NCBI GenBank assembly: GCA_046331095.1
Contig: JAXLRM010000004.1
Coordinates: 186,001-250,000, forward strand
Direction: 5' to 3'
Length of the DNA stretch: 64,000 nucleotides
Origin: JAIBAC01 sp046331095
GTDB taxonomy: Bacteria; Actinomycetota; Acidimicrobiia; UBA2766
In this document: piece after piece, positions 46,573-57,696 of the stretch
Layout: each line of letters opens with the position of its first letter
Numbering within the stretch: position 1 is the stretch's first letter
Position numbers and translations under genes: made by a program
Notes under the pieces: model-generated
What the model was told of the DNA's origin: nothing
The model's database searches: none
Seen by the model: only the letters and a program-made list of their open reading frames with translations

Positions 46573-46599
46573 ACCCCGTGCTCGCGCGTCCACGGCGCC

Positions 46600-47259
46600 T
46601 CATCGACGAATGTGGAGCTCGACGACGCGCGCGTCGCGGACGACGGACAACTCCGGGTCGGCTCCGCCGGTGAGGCCGCTCCGATCCTCTCCAGCGGCGA
46701 ACGCGGCGACGGCCGCGGCGAGGAAGTCGTCGCGGCTCACCCGCTCGCCTCCGGGCCCCACGCCAACGAAGTCGTCGCCGAGCACCGCCTCGAGGCCGTC
46801 GAGGTCACCCTCGGCGACGGCGGCCTCGTAGCGGCGCAGCACCCCCCGCTCCGGGGTCCTCCCGGGAGAAGCGCCGTCGACCAACATGCGATCGCGTGCG
46901 TAGGTGAGCAGCATCCGCGCTGCCGCGGCCGGCAGCCACCGCACCTCGTCGACCTCGCGGTTGGGCGTGAAGTTCCCCCCGGTGCGCGCCATGTGCCAGT
47001 AGTCGACGACCTTGACGGCGGGCTCGCCGCCGGGTCCCCCGACGCGGTAGCGCGTCTGGCCCGCGGGACGACCCAACTCCACCACGGCACCGGTCTCCTC
47101 GAGCACCTCGCGCACGGCACATGCCGCGACGTCCCCGCCATCGGTGTCGTCGAGCTTGCCCTTCGGCAGCGTCCAGTCGTCGTAGCGGGGCCGGTGCACG
47201 ACGAGCACGTGCGCCCGGTCCCACACGAGGCCGCCACCAGCAGGGATCACGAGCACCAT
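46600..47259 (-). CDS. Nudix hydrolase with C-terminal NTF2-like segment
   Basis: 219 aa. Residues 1-130 form a MutT-like Nudix domain (WTLPKGKLDD then VREVLEETGA); the box is about two residues longer than consensus. Residues 145-219 resemble the start of an NTF2/DUF4440-like domain (RRYEAAVAEGDLDGLEAVLG, DDFVGVGPGG). The combination is unusual, and the second domain looks short. In mycobacteria MutT1 carries a different C-terminal (phosphatase) domain. Divergent from clpC with a 197-bp gap. Confidence 0.75.
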   Translation of the reverse strand: MVLVIPAGGGLVWDRAHVLVVHRPRYDDWTLPKGKLDDTDGGDVAACAVREVLEETGAVVELGRPAGQTRYRVGGPGGEPAVKVVDYWHMARTGGNFTPNREVDEVRWLPAAAARMLLTYARDRMLVDGASPGRTPERGVLRRYEAAVAEGDLDGLEAVLGDDFVGVGPGGERVSRDDFLAAAVAAFAAGEDRSGLTGGADPELSVVRDARVVELHIRR

Positions 47260-47318
47260 GTGGGACACGATAACCCGGGAGGAAGGCCGGTCCGGCCCCC
47301 GCAAGGGCAGCCTCGATG

Positions 47319-47395
47319 GGGAATTCGGGGTGCCGGTCCGAGTTCGCGACCGCGACGGATGCCGAGGTTTGGGCGTCGGTGAGTGGTGCTATGTT
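47319..47395 (+). promoter_or_regulatory. clpC promoter region
   Basis: An extended -10 TGCTATGTT (47387-47395) gives a leader of about 55 nt to the clpC TTG. Further up, GGGAAT (47319-47324) and GTT (47342-47344) are 17 bp apart, close to the SigR-type promoter GGGAAT-N18-GTT. SigR controls clp genes in Streptomyces; here it is only a sequence match. Confidence 0.45.
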
Positions 47396-47456
47396 GGGCG
47401 GGCCGGGTGTGGGCGCGAGCGTTGCCCGCACCGGACCCCGAAGCGGGGGAGGAGAT

Positions 47457-49985
<2,529 letters not shown>

Positions 49986-50028
49986 CTAGGCGTCAGCCAG
50001 CACGGACGGCCCTCCCCGCCGAACCCCA

Positions 50029-50083
50029 CTTGGGCGCGCCCGCCCGTCAGATTCCCGTTCTGGGCGATCCCAGCGCCCAGCCT
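50029..50083. repeat. Family D repeat, inverse orientation
   Basis: ACTTGGGCGCGCCCGCCC then GATTCCCGTTCTGGGCG: both halves match the 18700-18852 array in inverse arrangement. In the gap between clpC and the second yceI gene. Confidence 0.7.
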
Positions 50084-50153
50084 ACGTGGATGGGACACCC
50101 TACGTGGTGGGGTGTGCGCGCCGAGAACGGGGCTGAGCGCCATAATGCGACCG

Positions 50154-50666
50154 ATGGCGAGGTACACGATCGACCCCGAGGCGTCGCAGGTCTGGATCGC
50201 GGGCACGTCGTCGGTGCACCCGATCCACGCCACCGCGTCGGGTCTCGAGGGCTGGATCGAGCTCGACTGCGGCGGCGGCGTGCTCGCGGCCGAGCCCGGT
50301 TTCGAGGGCGAGGTGCGCATCGAGGTCGCGGCGCTGAAGTCCGGCAACCGCCTCGTCGACGGCGAGACGCGGCGCCGCATCGACGCCAAGCGCTTCCCCG
50401 AGATCTACGGGGTCGTGACGGGAGCGAACCGCGAGTCCGACGACCGCCTCGGCGTCCGCGGCGATCTCTCGTTCCGCGGTGTGACGCGTGCGGTCGAGGG
50501 TGAGCTCACGGTCGCGGTCGCAGGCGACTGCAACCGTGTCGTGGTCGAGGGAAGCCAGACCTTCGACGTGCGCGAGTGGGGCCTCGAACCACCCAAGCTG
50601 GCGCTGCTCAAGGTCCATCCCGACATCGACGTCCGCATCCACGTCGAGGCCGTGCGAACCCCCTGA
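50154..50666 (+). CDS. YceI family protein (second copy)
   Basis: 170 aa. YceI-type fold with YTIDPEASQVWIAGTSSVHP at the N-terminus, RIDAKRFPEIYG in the middle and DLSFRGVTRAVEGEL later. More diverged from the family than the copy at 20547-21131 and lacks a signal peptide. ATG 50154 is 7 nt after CATAAT, a -10-like box, supporting it over ATG 50145. Confidence 0.75.
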   Translation: MARYTIDPEASQVWIAGTSSVHPIHATASGLEGWIELDCGGGVLAAEPGFEGEVRIEVAALKSGNRLVDGETRRRIDAKRFPEIYGVVTGANRESDDRLGVRGDLSFRGVTRAVEGELTVAVAGDCNRVVVEGSQTFDVREWGLEPPKLALLKVHPDIDVRIHVEAVRTP

Positions 50667-50684
50667 ACCCGGACGGCCGACCCG

Positions 50685-50798
50685 GCGAACGCGGGTGGTT
50701 TGGGTCGTGGGCGGGTCAATCCGCCCGCGTTTGCGGACGGCCGACCCGGCGAACGCGGGTGGTTTGGGTCGTGGGCGGGTCATCCCGCCCGCGTTTGC
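50685..50798 (+). repeat. Family C palindromic repeat, two tandem copies
   Basis: Copies at 50685-50734 and 50749-50798 (64 bp apart) with arms GCGAACGCGGG and CCCGCGTTTGC. The second runs into the end of the convergent cyclase gene. Confidence 0.85.
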
Positions 50799-51976
50799 CA
50801 ATGGAGGTCGTAGGCGTCGACGGGGTCGGGGATGCCCTTGAGCGTCACCGGACCGATCGGCTCGAGCGTATGCGCACCGCGGCTGCCGGCGTTGAGGACC
50901 GCGAGTTCCGACACCACGACCTGGCCACCCGCCGCAAGGGAGCACAGCCGCGCTGCCTGCACCACGGGCACGCCGTACCAGTCACCTCGCTCGTACGCGG
51001 CGTCACCGGAGGCTACGCCCACGCGCATCGCGACCCCGTGCGCGGCGAGGTCCGCGTTCACGCTCCGTTGCATCTCGGCGGCGGCGTCGAGGGCGGTGAC
51101 AGCAGCGTGGAACACGACCATGAGCCCGTCGCCGGTGCTCTTCACGATCTCCCCCTCGTGCCGCGCGGCGACCTCGATCAGCGCGGTGGCGTGGTCGCGC
51201 AGGAAAGTGTCGGCCGCCGTGTCACCCATGCGGGTGATGAGGCTCGTGGAGCCGACGAGGTCGGTGAACAGCGTCGTGAGCGTCGTCACACGGTCGGGGA
51301 GATGGTGAACACCGGCTGTCGCGACGCCGATCTCGGCGCCGGCACCGGTGCCACCGAGCCAGATCGCGAACTCCCCGGCGACGGGAAAGCGCCCCACCCG
51401 ACGGCGCCCGTCCACCCACGTGCCCCGTTGCGAGCCGAGATCCTCGGCAAACCAGTGCCCTGCCTCGACACCGAACCGCAGGTGGTGCCGTGACACGACG
51501 AGGCTCTCGGTGCGGACGTCGCTGTCGGCGGCGCGCCCGACCGTCGGCGCCGTCCCGAAGGGGAACACGTGCGTGCGACCCTCGAAGCGGAGCCGCAGCG
51601 AGCGGTCCGTGGGTGCGAGCGTGGCCGCGAACGCGGGATCCGTGGTGCCGGCGTCCGACCCGGCGCCGGTCGGCACGCTCGTCGTGATCTCGGGTCCGGC
51701 AGGGTCGGCGCCGAGACGAAAGGTCTGGGTGCCCGCAAGCCGCACCTCACCCACCCGCACGCCGCCGAGGTAAGTGCCGCCACGGGAGTGGTCGGTGAGG
51801 ACCCACTCGCCGTCGCTCCCCTCGATCGTCAGGTGCGGTGAACGGGACACACGTGCGTCGTCCACGGTCACGTCGCAGCCGTCGTCGCGGCCGACGCTCA
51901 CGCAGCGGTCGCCCGCGAACGTCTCGGCCCCGCCGGCGTGCACGATCGTCAGGTCCCTCAAAGCAGGCCAATTCAA
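50780..51976 (-). CDS. FHA-FHA-class III nucleotide cyclase
   Basis: About 398 aa, soluble. FHA domain 1 (about 20-75; SVGRDD, then SRSPHL) and FHA domain 2 (about 146-200; VGRAADSD, then SRHH) are phosphothreonine-binding folds. A class III cyclase domain follows (about 230-395) with metal Asp239 (LFTDLVGST) and Asp283 (KSTGDG). The usual Asn in NxAARL is Gln (VVQAARL), which may alter base or transition-state contacts. TTG 51976 or 51961 are possible starts. Divergent, 29 bp away, from the cyclic-nucleotide-binding patatin gene. Confidence 0.85.
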   Translation of the reverse strand: MNWPALRDLTIVHAGGAETFAGDRCVSVGRDDGCDVTVDDARVSRSPHLTIEGSDGEWVLTDHSRGGTYLGGVRVGEVRLAGTQTFRLGADPAGPEITTSVPTGAGSDAGTTDPAFAATLAPTDRSLRLRFEGRTHVFPFGTAPTVGRAADSDVRTESLVVSRHHLRFGVEAGHWFAEDLGSQRGTWVDGRRRVGRFPVAGEFAIWLGGTGAGAEIGVATAGVHHLPDRVTTLTTLFTDLVGSTSLITRMGDTAADTFLRDHATALIEVAARHEGEIVKSTGDGLMVVFHAAVTALDAAAEMQRSVNADLAAHGVAMRVGVASGDAAYERGDWYGVPVVQAARLCSLAAGGQVVVSELAVLNAGSRGAHTLEPIGPVTLKGIPDPVDAYDLHWQTRAG

Positions 51977-51992
51977 CCACTGGACCGGCGAG

Positions 51993-51998
51993 TAGGGT
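51993..51998 (+). promoter_or_regulatory. -10 box for patatin gene
   Basis: TAGGGT ends 7 nt before the ATG at 52006; probable leaderless transcript in the 29-bp gap to the cyclase gene. Confidence 0.5.
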
Positions 51999-52005
51999 CC
52001 CGCGC

Positions 52006-53682
52006 ATGGGGGTCGGAGCCGGCGAGTTCGTGCGTGAGGTGCTCGCCCGTGCGAGCGTCTTCGCAGGTCTCGACGACGCAGCGCTGGCACGGTTGTCCGT
52101 GTCGGCCACTCCGACGAGTCTGCAGGGCGGTGCATGGCTCTTCCGGCAGGGCGATGTCGGTGACGCCCTCTACGTCGTCGCAACCGGCCGCCTCGACGCG
52201 GTGGTCGACCAAGACGATCGCTCCGTCGTCGTGAGGTCGTGCCGCCGTGGCGACGTGTTCGGCGAGCTCGCGATCGTGTGTGACGCCCCGAGGACGGCGT
52301 CGATGCTGGCGGTGCGCGACAGCGAGCTCTGGCGCATCGAGCGCGCTCAGGTCGAGACGCTCCTGCGCGAGAGCCCCGAGTTCGCTCTTGCGCTCACGCG
52401 CTTCCTGGGCGACAAGGTCCGCAGGACGCCGGCATTCGCCGCGACCGCAGGGCCGCGCCCCCCGGCGGTCGTATCGGTTCTCGCGGTGGGCGCCACGGAC
52501 GCCTCGGCGATGGTGGACGCGATCGGCTCGACCAGGAGCGCGGTGGTGTTGCGAGGAGCGGCAGCCGCGAGTGGTCACCCCGGTGAGTGGGCGTCGCAGG
52601 TGGACGCCGCCGAAGGCGACGGGCGTCGCGTCGTCCTGACTGCAGCGGGACACGACCCAGAGGAGTGGCGGCACTTCTGCGTGAGACAGGCCGATCGTGT
52701 CGTCGCGGTCGTCGACGACAGCACGAGCGCCGAGGCCGAGGACGTGCCCGCAGGTTGCGACCTCGTCGTGGTCGGCAGTCCCGGTCGGCGCCGCTTGCGG
52801 TCGTGGCTCGAGGCGACGTCGCCGCGTGCGCACCACCTGGTCCGGGGCGGGAGCGACGGCGCGGGCGTCGCCCGGGCGGCGCGCCGCGTGACCGCGACGT
52901 CGGTGGGATTGGTCCTCTCGGGTGGCGGTGCGCGTGGGATGGCGCACCTCGGGGTCCTCGCGGGCCTTGCGGAGGCCGGGATCACGGTCGACCGCGTCGG
53001 CGGCACGTCGATGGGCGCCTTCGTCGCCGCGCTCGCGGCGCGGCTGACGAGTACCGACGAGGCCACCGCTACCTGTCGTGCGGAGCTCGTCGCGAGGCGG
53101 CCGTTCAACGACTACACGGCGCCGCGTGCCGCCCTGCTGCGGGGTCGCAAGGCGCGCGCGATGTTGGAGAGGGCCTGCGGGGACACCGACATCGAGGAGC
53201 TCCCCCTCGACTTCTTCGCGGTGAGCGCCGACCTCGTTTCGACGGAGGTGGTCGTGCACAGGCGCGGTCCGTGCGCCGATGCGGTGGCAGCGAGCATGTC
53301 GCTGCCCGGCCTCGCCCCTCCGGTCCGGCGTGGGAGTCGCTTGCTCGTCGACGGTGGCGTGCTGCAGAACCTGCCCGTGCAGCCGATGCTCGCCCGCGCC
53401 GAGGGCCCGGTGATCGCTGTCGACGTCAGCGCGGGTGCCGGCCACGTCGATGCCGGTGGCGGCCTCCCTTCGATCATCGAGACGCTCACGCGCTCCACGA
53501 TGCTCGGGAGCCGTCGTGCCACGGCCGAGAGTCGCCGCGATGCAGCCGCCGTCCTGAGGCCGAAGGTCGACGACATCGGCCTCATGGACTTCGCCCGGTT
53601 CGACACGCTCGTGAGGCGCGGACACGACGCCGTCCTCGACGCGCTCGGTAAGGGGGAACTCGACGGACTCGCCCGCACCTGA
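52006..53682 (+). CDS. Cyclic-nucleotide-binding patatin-like phospholipase
   Basis: 558 aa, NTE/Rv2565-like layout. Residues 15-130 form a cNMP-binding domain with a canonical phosphate-binding cassette, FGELAIVCDAPRTASM (Glu87, Arg96). A middle Rossmann-like region (150-290) resembles the bacterial NTE linker. The patatin domain follows (about 300-480): oxyanion loop GGGARGMAHLG, nucleophile Ser335 in GGTSMG, and Asp449 in DGG. Likely a lipase or lysophospholipase gated by cAMP or cGMP. Head-to-head with a nucleotide cyclase gene, so signal maker and receiver may be paired. Confidence 0.9.
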   Translation: MGVGAGEFVREVLARASVFAGLDDAALARLSVSATPTSLQGGAWLFRQGDVGDALYVVATGRLDAVVDQDDRSVVVRSCRRGDVFGELAIVCDAPRTASMLAVRDSELWRIERAQVETLLRESPEFALALTRFLGDKVRRTPAFAATAGPRPPAVVSVLAVGATDASAMVDAIGSTRSAVVLRGAAAASGHPGEWASQVDAAEGDGRRVVLTAAGHDPEEWRHFCVRQADRVVAVVDDSTSAEAEDVPAGCDLVVVGSPGRRRLRSWLEATSPRAHHLVRGGSDGAGVARAARRVTATSVGLVLSGGGARGMAHLGVLAGLAEAGITVDRVGGTSMGAFVAALAARLTSTDEATATCRAELVARRPFNDYTAPRAALLRGRKARAMLERACGDTDIEELPLDFFAVSADLVSTEVVVHRRGPCADAVAASMSLPGLAPPVRRGSRLLVDGGVLQNLPVQPMLARAEGPVIAVDVSAGAGHVDAGGGLPSIIETLTRSTMLGSRRATAESRRDAAAVLRPKVDDIGLMDFARFDTLVRRGHDAVLDALGKGELDGLART

Positions 53683-53783
53683 CCGGCCCACACCGTGGCC
53701 CGAGCGGTTCGACTGCACGCGAGGGGTGTGAGCGGGCAGTATCCGTGTGACCCGACTGCCAGACGACGAGGAGTGAGCCGACG

Positions 53784-55190
53784 ATGGCACTGAGCAAGCA
53801 CGTGCGCACCGAGGACGTCGACCCGGCCCGCCAAGAGATCGCGCCGATGTTCGGCTCCCGCGAGATGTCGGCCCCGATTCCGCGCTGGGAGATGCCCGAC
53901 GGCGAGATGCCGGCCGACGCGGCCTACCAGCTCATCCACGACGAGCTGCAGCTCGACGGTACGCCGCTGCTCAACCTGGCTTCGTTCGTGACCACGTGGA
54001 TGGAACCCCAGGCCGACCAGCTCTTCGCGGAGGTGGCGTCGAAGAACTTCATCGACCAGGAGGAGTACCCGGCGACGAACGCGATCGAGCGGCGTTGCGT
54101 CAGCATCCTGGCGGATCTCTTCGGCGCCCGGGGCAAGGGCGACGAGGCCGTCGGCACGAGCACGATCGGCTCGTCGGAGGCGATCCACCTGTGCGGGCTC
54201 GCGATGAAGCGCAACTGGATCAAGCGACGTGAAGCGGCCGGCAAGGACACAACGCGCCCGAATCTCGTGATGAGCTCTGCCGTCCACGTCACGTGGGAGA
54301 AGTTCTGCCGCTACTTCGACGTCGAGTGCCGCGAACGGCCCCTCGCGGAGGGCAGGTACGTGATCGACCCCGAAGACGCGATAGCAGCGTGCGACGAGAA
54401 CACGATCGGTGTCGTCGGCATCCTCGGGACCACCTACACGGGCCATTTCGAGCCGATCGCCGACCTCGACCGGCTCCTCGTCGAGCTCAACGAGCGCACC
54501 GGCTGGCAGATCGCTCTCCACGTCGATGCGGCGAGCGGCGGCTTCGTGGCACCGTTCGCCTACCCGGACCTGGAGTGGGACTTCCGGCTGCCGTCGGTGC
54601 GCTCGATCAACACCTCGGGCCACAAGTACGGCCTCGTGTACCCCGGCGTGGGGTGGGCTCTGTGGCGCGACAGGAGCGACCTGCCCGAGGAGCTCATCTT
54701 CCACGACTCGTACCTCGGCAACGACCAGTCCACCTTCGACCTCAACTTCTCCAAGGGGAGCGCCTCGATCGTCGGCCAGTACTACAACTTCATCCGCCTG
54801 GGCCGGTCCGGGTACACGGCGGTGATGAAGAACCTCCTCGACACGTGCGACTACCTGAGCGAGATCACCCGGGACAAGGGCCGTACCGAGGTCCTGAGCG
54901 AGCCGGGCAACCTGCCGGTCGCGTGTGTCGGCCTGAAGCCCGAGATCGAGATCGCCAACGCACACGACGTCGCCGACCACCTGCGCCGGCACGGCTGGAT
55001 CGTGCCCGCGTACACGATGCCGGCCGACATCGAGCACAAGTCAGTGCTGCGTGTCGTGGTGCGCGAGGGCTTCAGCCGTGATCTCGCCGACCGCCTCCTC
55101 GACGATGTCGTCACCGTGGTCGAGGAGCTCTTCAAGCACCCCCCCGCCGCTCCCAAGCCCCACCGCCACTCCAAGAACCGCGTCTGCTGA
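53784..55190 (+). CDS. gadB: Glutamate decarboxylase
   Basis: 468 aa, same length as E. coli GadA/B. PLP enzyme converting glutamate to GABA with proton use (acid resistance). PLP-Lys281 in NTSGHKYG, HVDAASGGFVAPF and TSTIGSSEAIHL are canonical; the C-terminal autoinhibitory tail ends HSKNRVC. GAGGAG precedes the ATG. No antiporter gene is adjacent. Confidence 0.95.
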   Translation: MALSKHVRTEDVDPARQEIAPMFGSREMSAPIPRWEMPDGEMPADAAYQLIHDELQLDGTPLLNLASFVTTWMEPQADQLFAEVASKNFIDQEEYPATNAIERRCVSILADLFGARGKGDEAVGTSTIGSSEAIHLCGLAMKRNWIKRREAAGKDTTRPNLVMSSAVHVTWEKFCRYFDVECRERPLAEGRYVIDPEDAIAACDENTIGVVGILGTTYTGHFEPIADLDRLLVELNERTGWQIALHVDAASGGFVAPFAYPDLEWDFRLPSVRSINTSGHKYGLVYPGVGWALWRDRSDLPEELIFHDSYLGNDQSTFDLNFSKGSASIVGQYYNFIRLGRSGYTAVMKNLLDTCDYLSEITRDKGRTEVLSEPGNLPVACVGLKPEIEIANAHDVADHLRRHGWIVPAYTMPADIEHKSVLRVVVREGFSRDLADRLLDDVVTVVEELFKHPPAAPKPHRHSKNRVC

Positions 55191-55211
55191 CGACCCGGCG
55201 CTCGTTCGGAT

Positions 55212-55226
55212 CCGGGCATCGCCCGG
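55212..55226. terminator. Hairpin between convergent gadB and moaA
   Basis: CCGGGC-ATC-GCCCGG forms a perfect 6-bp stem. No T-run. Followed by family D-like sequence (GGGCGCGCCC). Confidence 0.4.
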
Positions 55227-55265
55227 AACGGGGTTTCGTCGGCTGGGCGCGCCCGAGAAGGTTGG

Positions 55266-56291
55266 TCAACCGCCGATCTGGGACATCGACTTGTCGGGGC
55301 GCTCGAAGTCGGAGCGGCCGATGTGGTGACCCTCCCACTTGCCCCAGACCGCCTTGCGCACGAGTGCCTCGATCTCGCCCGCCTCTGCACCCGCGCGGAG
55401 GGGGCCGCGCAGGTCGGTCTCGTCGAGCGCGAACAGGCAGGTACGCAATGCCCCTTCTGCTGTGATCCGCAACCGGTTGCAGGACGAGCAGAACGGCGCC
55501 GAGACCGAAGGGATGATCCCGACCTCGCCGTCGTCGCCGAGCGAGTAACGCGCGGCCGGGTCGCGTTCGGCGACATCGCGCCGACGCGGGCGGAAGCCCG
55601 CTTCGCCGAGTGTCTCGAGCATCTCCTCGGCGGTGAACACGTCGCCCTCGACCCAGCGCCCGTCGGCGTCGAGGGGCATGTACTCGATGAAGCGCACCTG
55701 GTACCCGTGTTCTTCGGCCCACGTCGCGAAGTCGGCGATCTCGTCGTCGTTGGTGCCGCGGATCACCACGCAGTTCACCTTCACCGGGGTCAGGCCGGCG
55801 TCGCAGGCGGCTTCGAGCCCGGCGAGGGTCCGCTCCAGGTCGGGGCGCCGCGTGATCTCGAGGTTGCGGTCCGGGCGCAACGAGTCGACGCTGACGTTGA
55901 CCCTGTCGAGGCCGGCACTGGCGAGCGGTCCGGCCCACTCCGACAGCAGCACCCCGTTGGTGGTCAACGCGAGCTCGGGGCGTGGATCCACCTCGGCGAG
56001 CATCCCGACGAGGTCGACGAGGCCGTGACGCACGAGCGGCTCACCGCCCGTGATGCGGATGGTGCGCACGCCCAGGCCCACGAAGATCCGGGCCAGGCGT
56101 GTGATCTCCTCGAAGGTGAGAAGCTCCTTGCGCGGGAGCCACGGCAGCCCGTCGGCTGGCATGCAGTACATGCACCGCAGGTTGCATCGATCCGTGACCG
56201 AGATGCGCAGGTCGTCGGCGACGCGTCCGAACGTGTCGACGAGCTCGCCCGTCGCCGTGGGCGGTCCTGGTATCCGTGCCTCGTTCGACAT
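55266..56291 (-). CDS. moaA: GTP 3',8-cyclase MoaA
   Basis: 341 aa radical-SAM enzyme that starts molybdenum cofactor synthesis. N-terminal cluster motif CNLRCMYC, TGGEPLVR, C-terminal cluster cysteines in CSSCNRLRIT and LRTC, and the functional C-terminal GlyGly are all present. It is the only molybdenum cofactor gene in the window. Divergent from the universal stress protein gene. Confidence 0.96.
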   Translation of the reverse strand: MSNEARIPGPPTATGELVDTFGRVADDLRISVTDRCNLRCMYCMPADGLPWLPRKELLTFEEITRLARIFVGLGVRTIRITGGEPLVRHGLVDLVGMLAEVDPRPELALTTNGVLLSEWAGPLASAGLDRVNVSVDSLRPDRNLEITRRPDLERTLAGLEAACDAGLTPVKVNCVVIRGTNDDEIADFATWAEEHGYQVRFIEYMPLDADGRWVEGDVFTAEEMLETLGEAGFRPRRRDVAERDPAARYSLGDDGEVGIIPSVSAPFCSSCNRLRITAEGALRTCLFALDETDLRGPLRAGAEAGEIEALVRKAVWGKWEGHHIGRSDFERPDKSMSQIGG

Positions 56292-56347
56292 CCTCTCTAG
56301 ACTATTGCCGCCTCGGGTCCAGGACCGAGGCGGATCCGGAGCAACCC

Positions 56348-56719
56348 TTGTACGCGAAGGTCCTGATAGCCACAGACGGCTCCCCGACAGCGGACCGCGC
56401 GGTCGAACGCGGTCTCGATCTCGCAGCGCGTCTGGGATCGGAGGCGGTCCTGCTCGCGGTCGCCGCGCCCGAGAAGGCGAAGGTGATCCTCGACCGCACC
56501 CTCGGCGAGCACGCCCACAGGCGCCAACCGATCACGACCGTGAGCGAGCCCGGAGACCCGGCGAATGTCATCCTCGATGTCGTCGAGGCGCTCGACGCCG
56601 ACCTCGTGATCGTGGGCAACAAGGGGATGCAGGGCCCACGGCGCTTCTTGCTGTCGAGCATCCCGAACAAGGTCGCCCACCACGCCCGCTGCGCGGTGTT
56701 GATCGTCAAGACGACGTGA
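56348..56719 (+). CDS. Universal stress protein (UspA family)
   Basis: 123 aa, a single Usp domain. VLIATDGSPTADRAVERGL at the N-terminus and GNKGMQGPRRFLLSSIPNKV as the ATP-binding segment, followed by VLIVK. TTG 56348 is chosen: GGAG lies about 7 nt upstream and the first strand begins at once. The stop overlaps the next GTG (GTGA). Confidence 0.88.
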   Translation: MYAKVLIATDGSPTADRAVERGLDLAARLGSEAVLLAVAAPEKAKVILDRTLGEHAHRRQPITTVSEPGDPANVILDVVEALDADLVIVGNKGMQGPRRFLLSSIPNKVAHHARCAVLIVKTT

Positions 56720-57648
56720 GTTCCCGCAGGCAGTCGCGGCTGGTCGCCGGACTCGCCGCCACGATCGTGATCACCGCCGGGTGCCGGGTCCAGGTGGGCA
56801 CCGAGGTCGACGTCCGCCGAGACGGCGGCGGCTCCATGACAGTGACCGTCACCGCCGACGACACCGTGCGCGACGCATTCGGACGCGCTGGGCTCGCCGA
56901 CTTCGGCCAAGCCCTCTTCGGGACGTCAGCGGACCGCGACCTGCCCCAGGGGAGCGGCGGTGGTGACGCGTTCTCCGACCTGCGCGCTGCCGGTTGGCGC
57001 GTCGACGCGGTGGGCGGCGGGATCCGCGTCGTGCACGATTTCGCCCCCGGAGAGGATCTCGAACCGATCCTCGCGAGCCTCGGCGGCGGCGACACGACCC
57101 TCTCACCGATCCAGGCGTTGAGTGTGGTCCACAGTGGCGGCTTCCCTCGGGAACGGGTCGAAGCCTCGGGGCGCGTCGGCCTCTCCGCCGAGGCACTCGC
57201 ACGACTCGCAGCACAGGCAGGCTCCGGAGCGCCCACCGCGGCGGAGGTCGAGGATGTCCTCGGCACGACACTCACGGATCTCGTCACCGTCGGCTTCCAC
57301 CTCGACCTGCCCGGTTCCGTAGGGACCGTCGACGCCGATCCCGCACCGGCGGCCACCGACGACCTCACCTGGGAGCTCCCCGGGGGCCGGACCCTCGACT
57401 TCGGCGCCGCATCCTCCTACTGGAGCTCCTTGGTGATCTGGACTCTGACAGTCCTCGCCCTGGCCGTCGTCACCGCCGTGGTGCTCGTCGTGTGGCGCAG
57501 GCGGGTCGTCGTGCGCCGCCGTCGCGGCGCTGCTCGTTCCGCGCGTCCCCGCCCGTCTTCTCGGGGCGGTGACGCGGGTCGTTCGTCGCAACGGCGGGGT
57601 GAGCCGGCGCCCCCCCACCGCCCGCCTGCTACGCGCACTCGCAGGTAG
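56716..57648 (+). CDS. LppM-like lipoprotein with C-terminal membrane anchor
   Basis: 310 aa. N-terminal signal with lipobox TAGC (Cys at about residue 23), a beta-rich extracytoplasmic domain of the LppM type (VDVRRDGGGSMTVTVTADD), then a membrane segment (SLVIWTLTVLALAVVTAVVL) and a long basic tail of Arg/Pro/Ser. Mycobacterial LppM takes part in envelope and host interaction; here the role is unknown. GTG start inside the stress-protein stop indicates translational coupling. Confidence 0.78.
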   Translation: MSSRRQSRLVAGLAATIVITAGCRVQVGTEVDVRRDGGGSMTVTVTADDTVRDAFGRAGLADFGQALFGTSADRDLPQGSGGGDAFSDLRAAGWRVDAVGGGIRVVHDFAPGEDLEPILASLGGGDTTLSPIQALSVVHSGGFPRERVEASGRVGLSAEALARLAAQAGSGAPTAAEVEDVLGTTLTDLVTVGFHLDLPGSVGTVDADPAPAATDDLTWELPGGRTLDFGAASSYWSSLVIWTLTVLALAVVTAVVLVVWRRRVVVRRRRGAARSARPRPSSRGGDAGRSSQRRGEPAPPHRPPATRTRR

Positions 57649-57683
57649 CGGGAGCGGCCCCGATTTCCGTCACAGGCGACCGT

Positions 57684-57689
57684 TACGTT
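57684..57689 (+). promoter_or_regulatory. -10 box for radA
   Basis: TACGTT ends 7 nt before the ATG at 57697; probable leaderless transcript. Confidence 0.45.
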
Positions 57690-57696
57690 GGCTGCC

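Noticed and set aside
47342..47356. ClgR-type operator before clpC (GTTCGCGACCGCGAC)
   Set aside because: The CGC and GCG halves are 4 bp apart instead of the usual 5 and the outer bases do not match, so it is not called.
50780..53682. Firm assignment as a Pycsar defence system
   Set aside because: The cyclase lacks the typical short Pycsar architecture, the genes are divergent, no defence genes are near, and NTE-like cNMP-patatins are common housekeeping proteins.
51973..55037. Long open frames of over 600 codons opposite the patatin and gadB genes
   Set aside because: GC-rich codon bias leaves few stops on other frames; these translate to Arg/Asp/His-rich sequence with no motifs, and real enzymes with intact motifs lie opposite.
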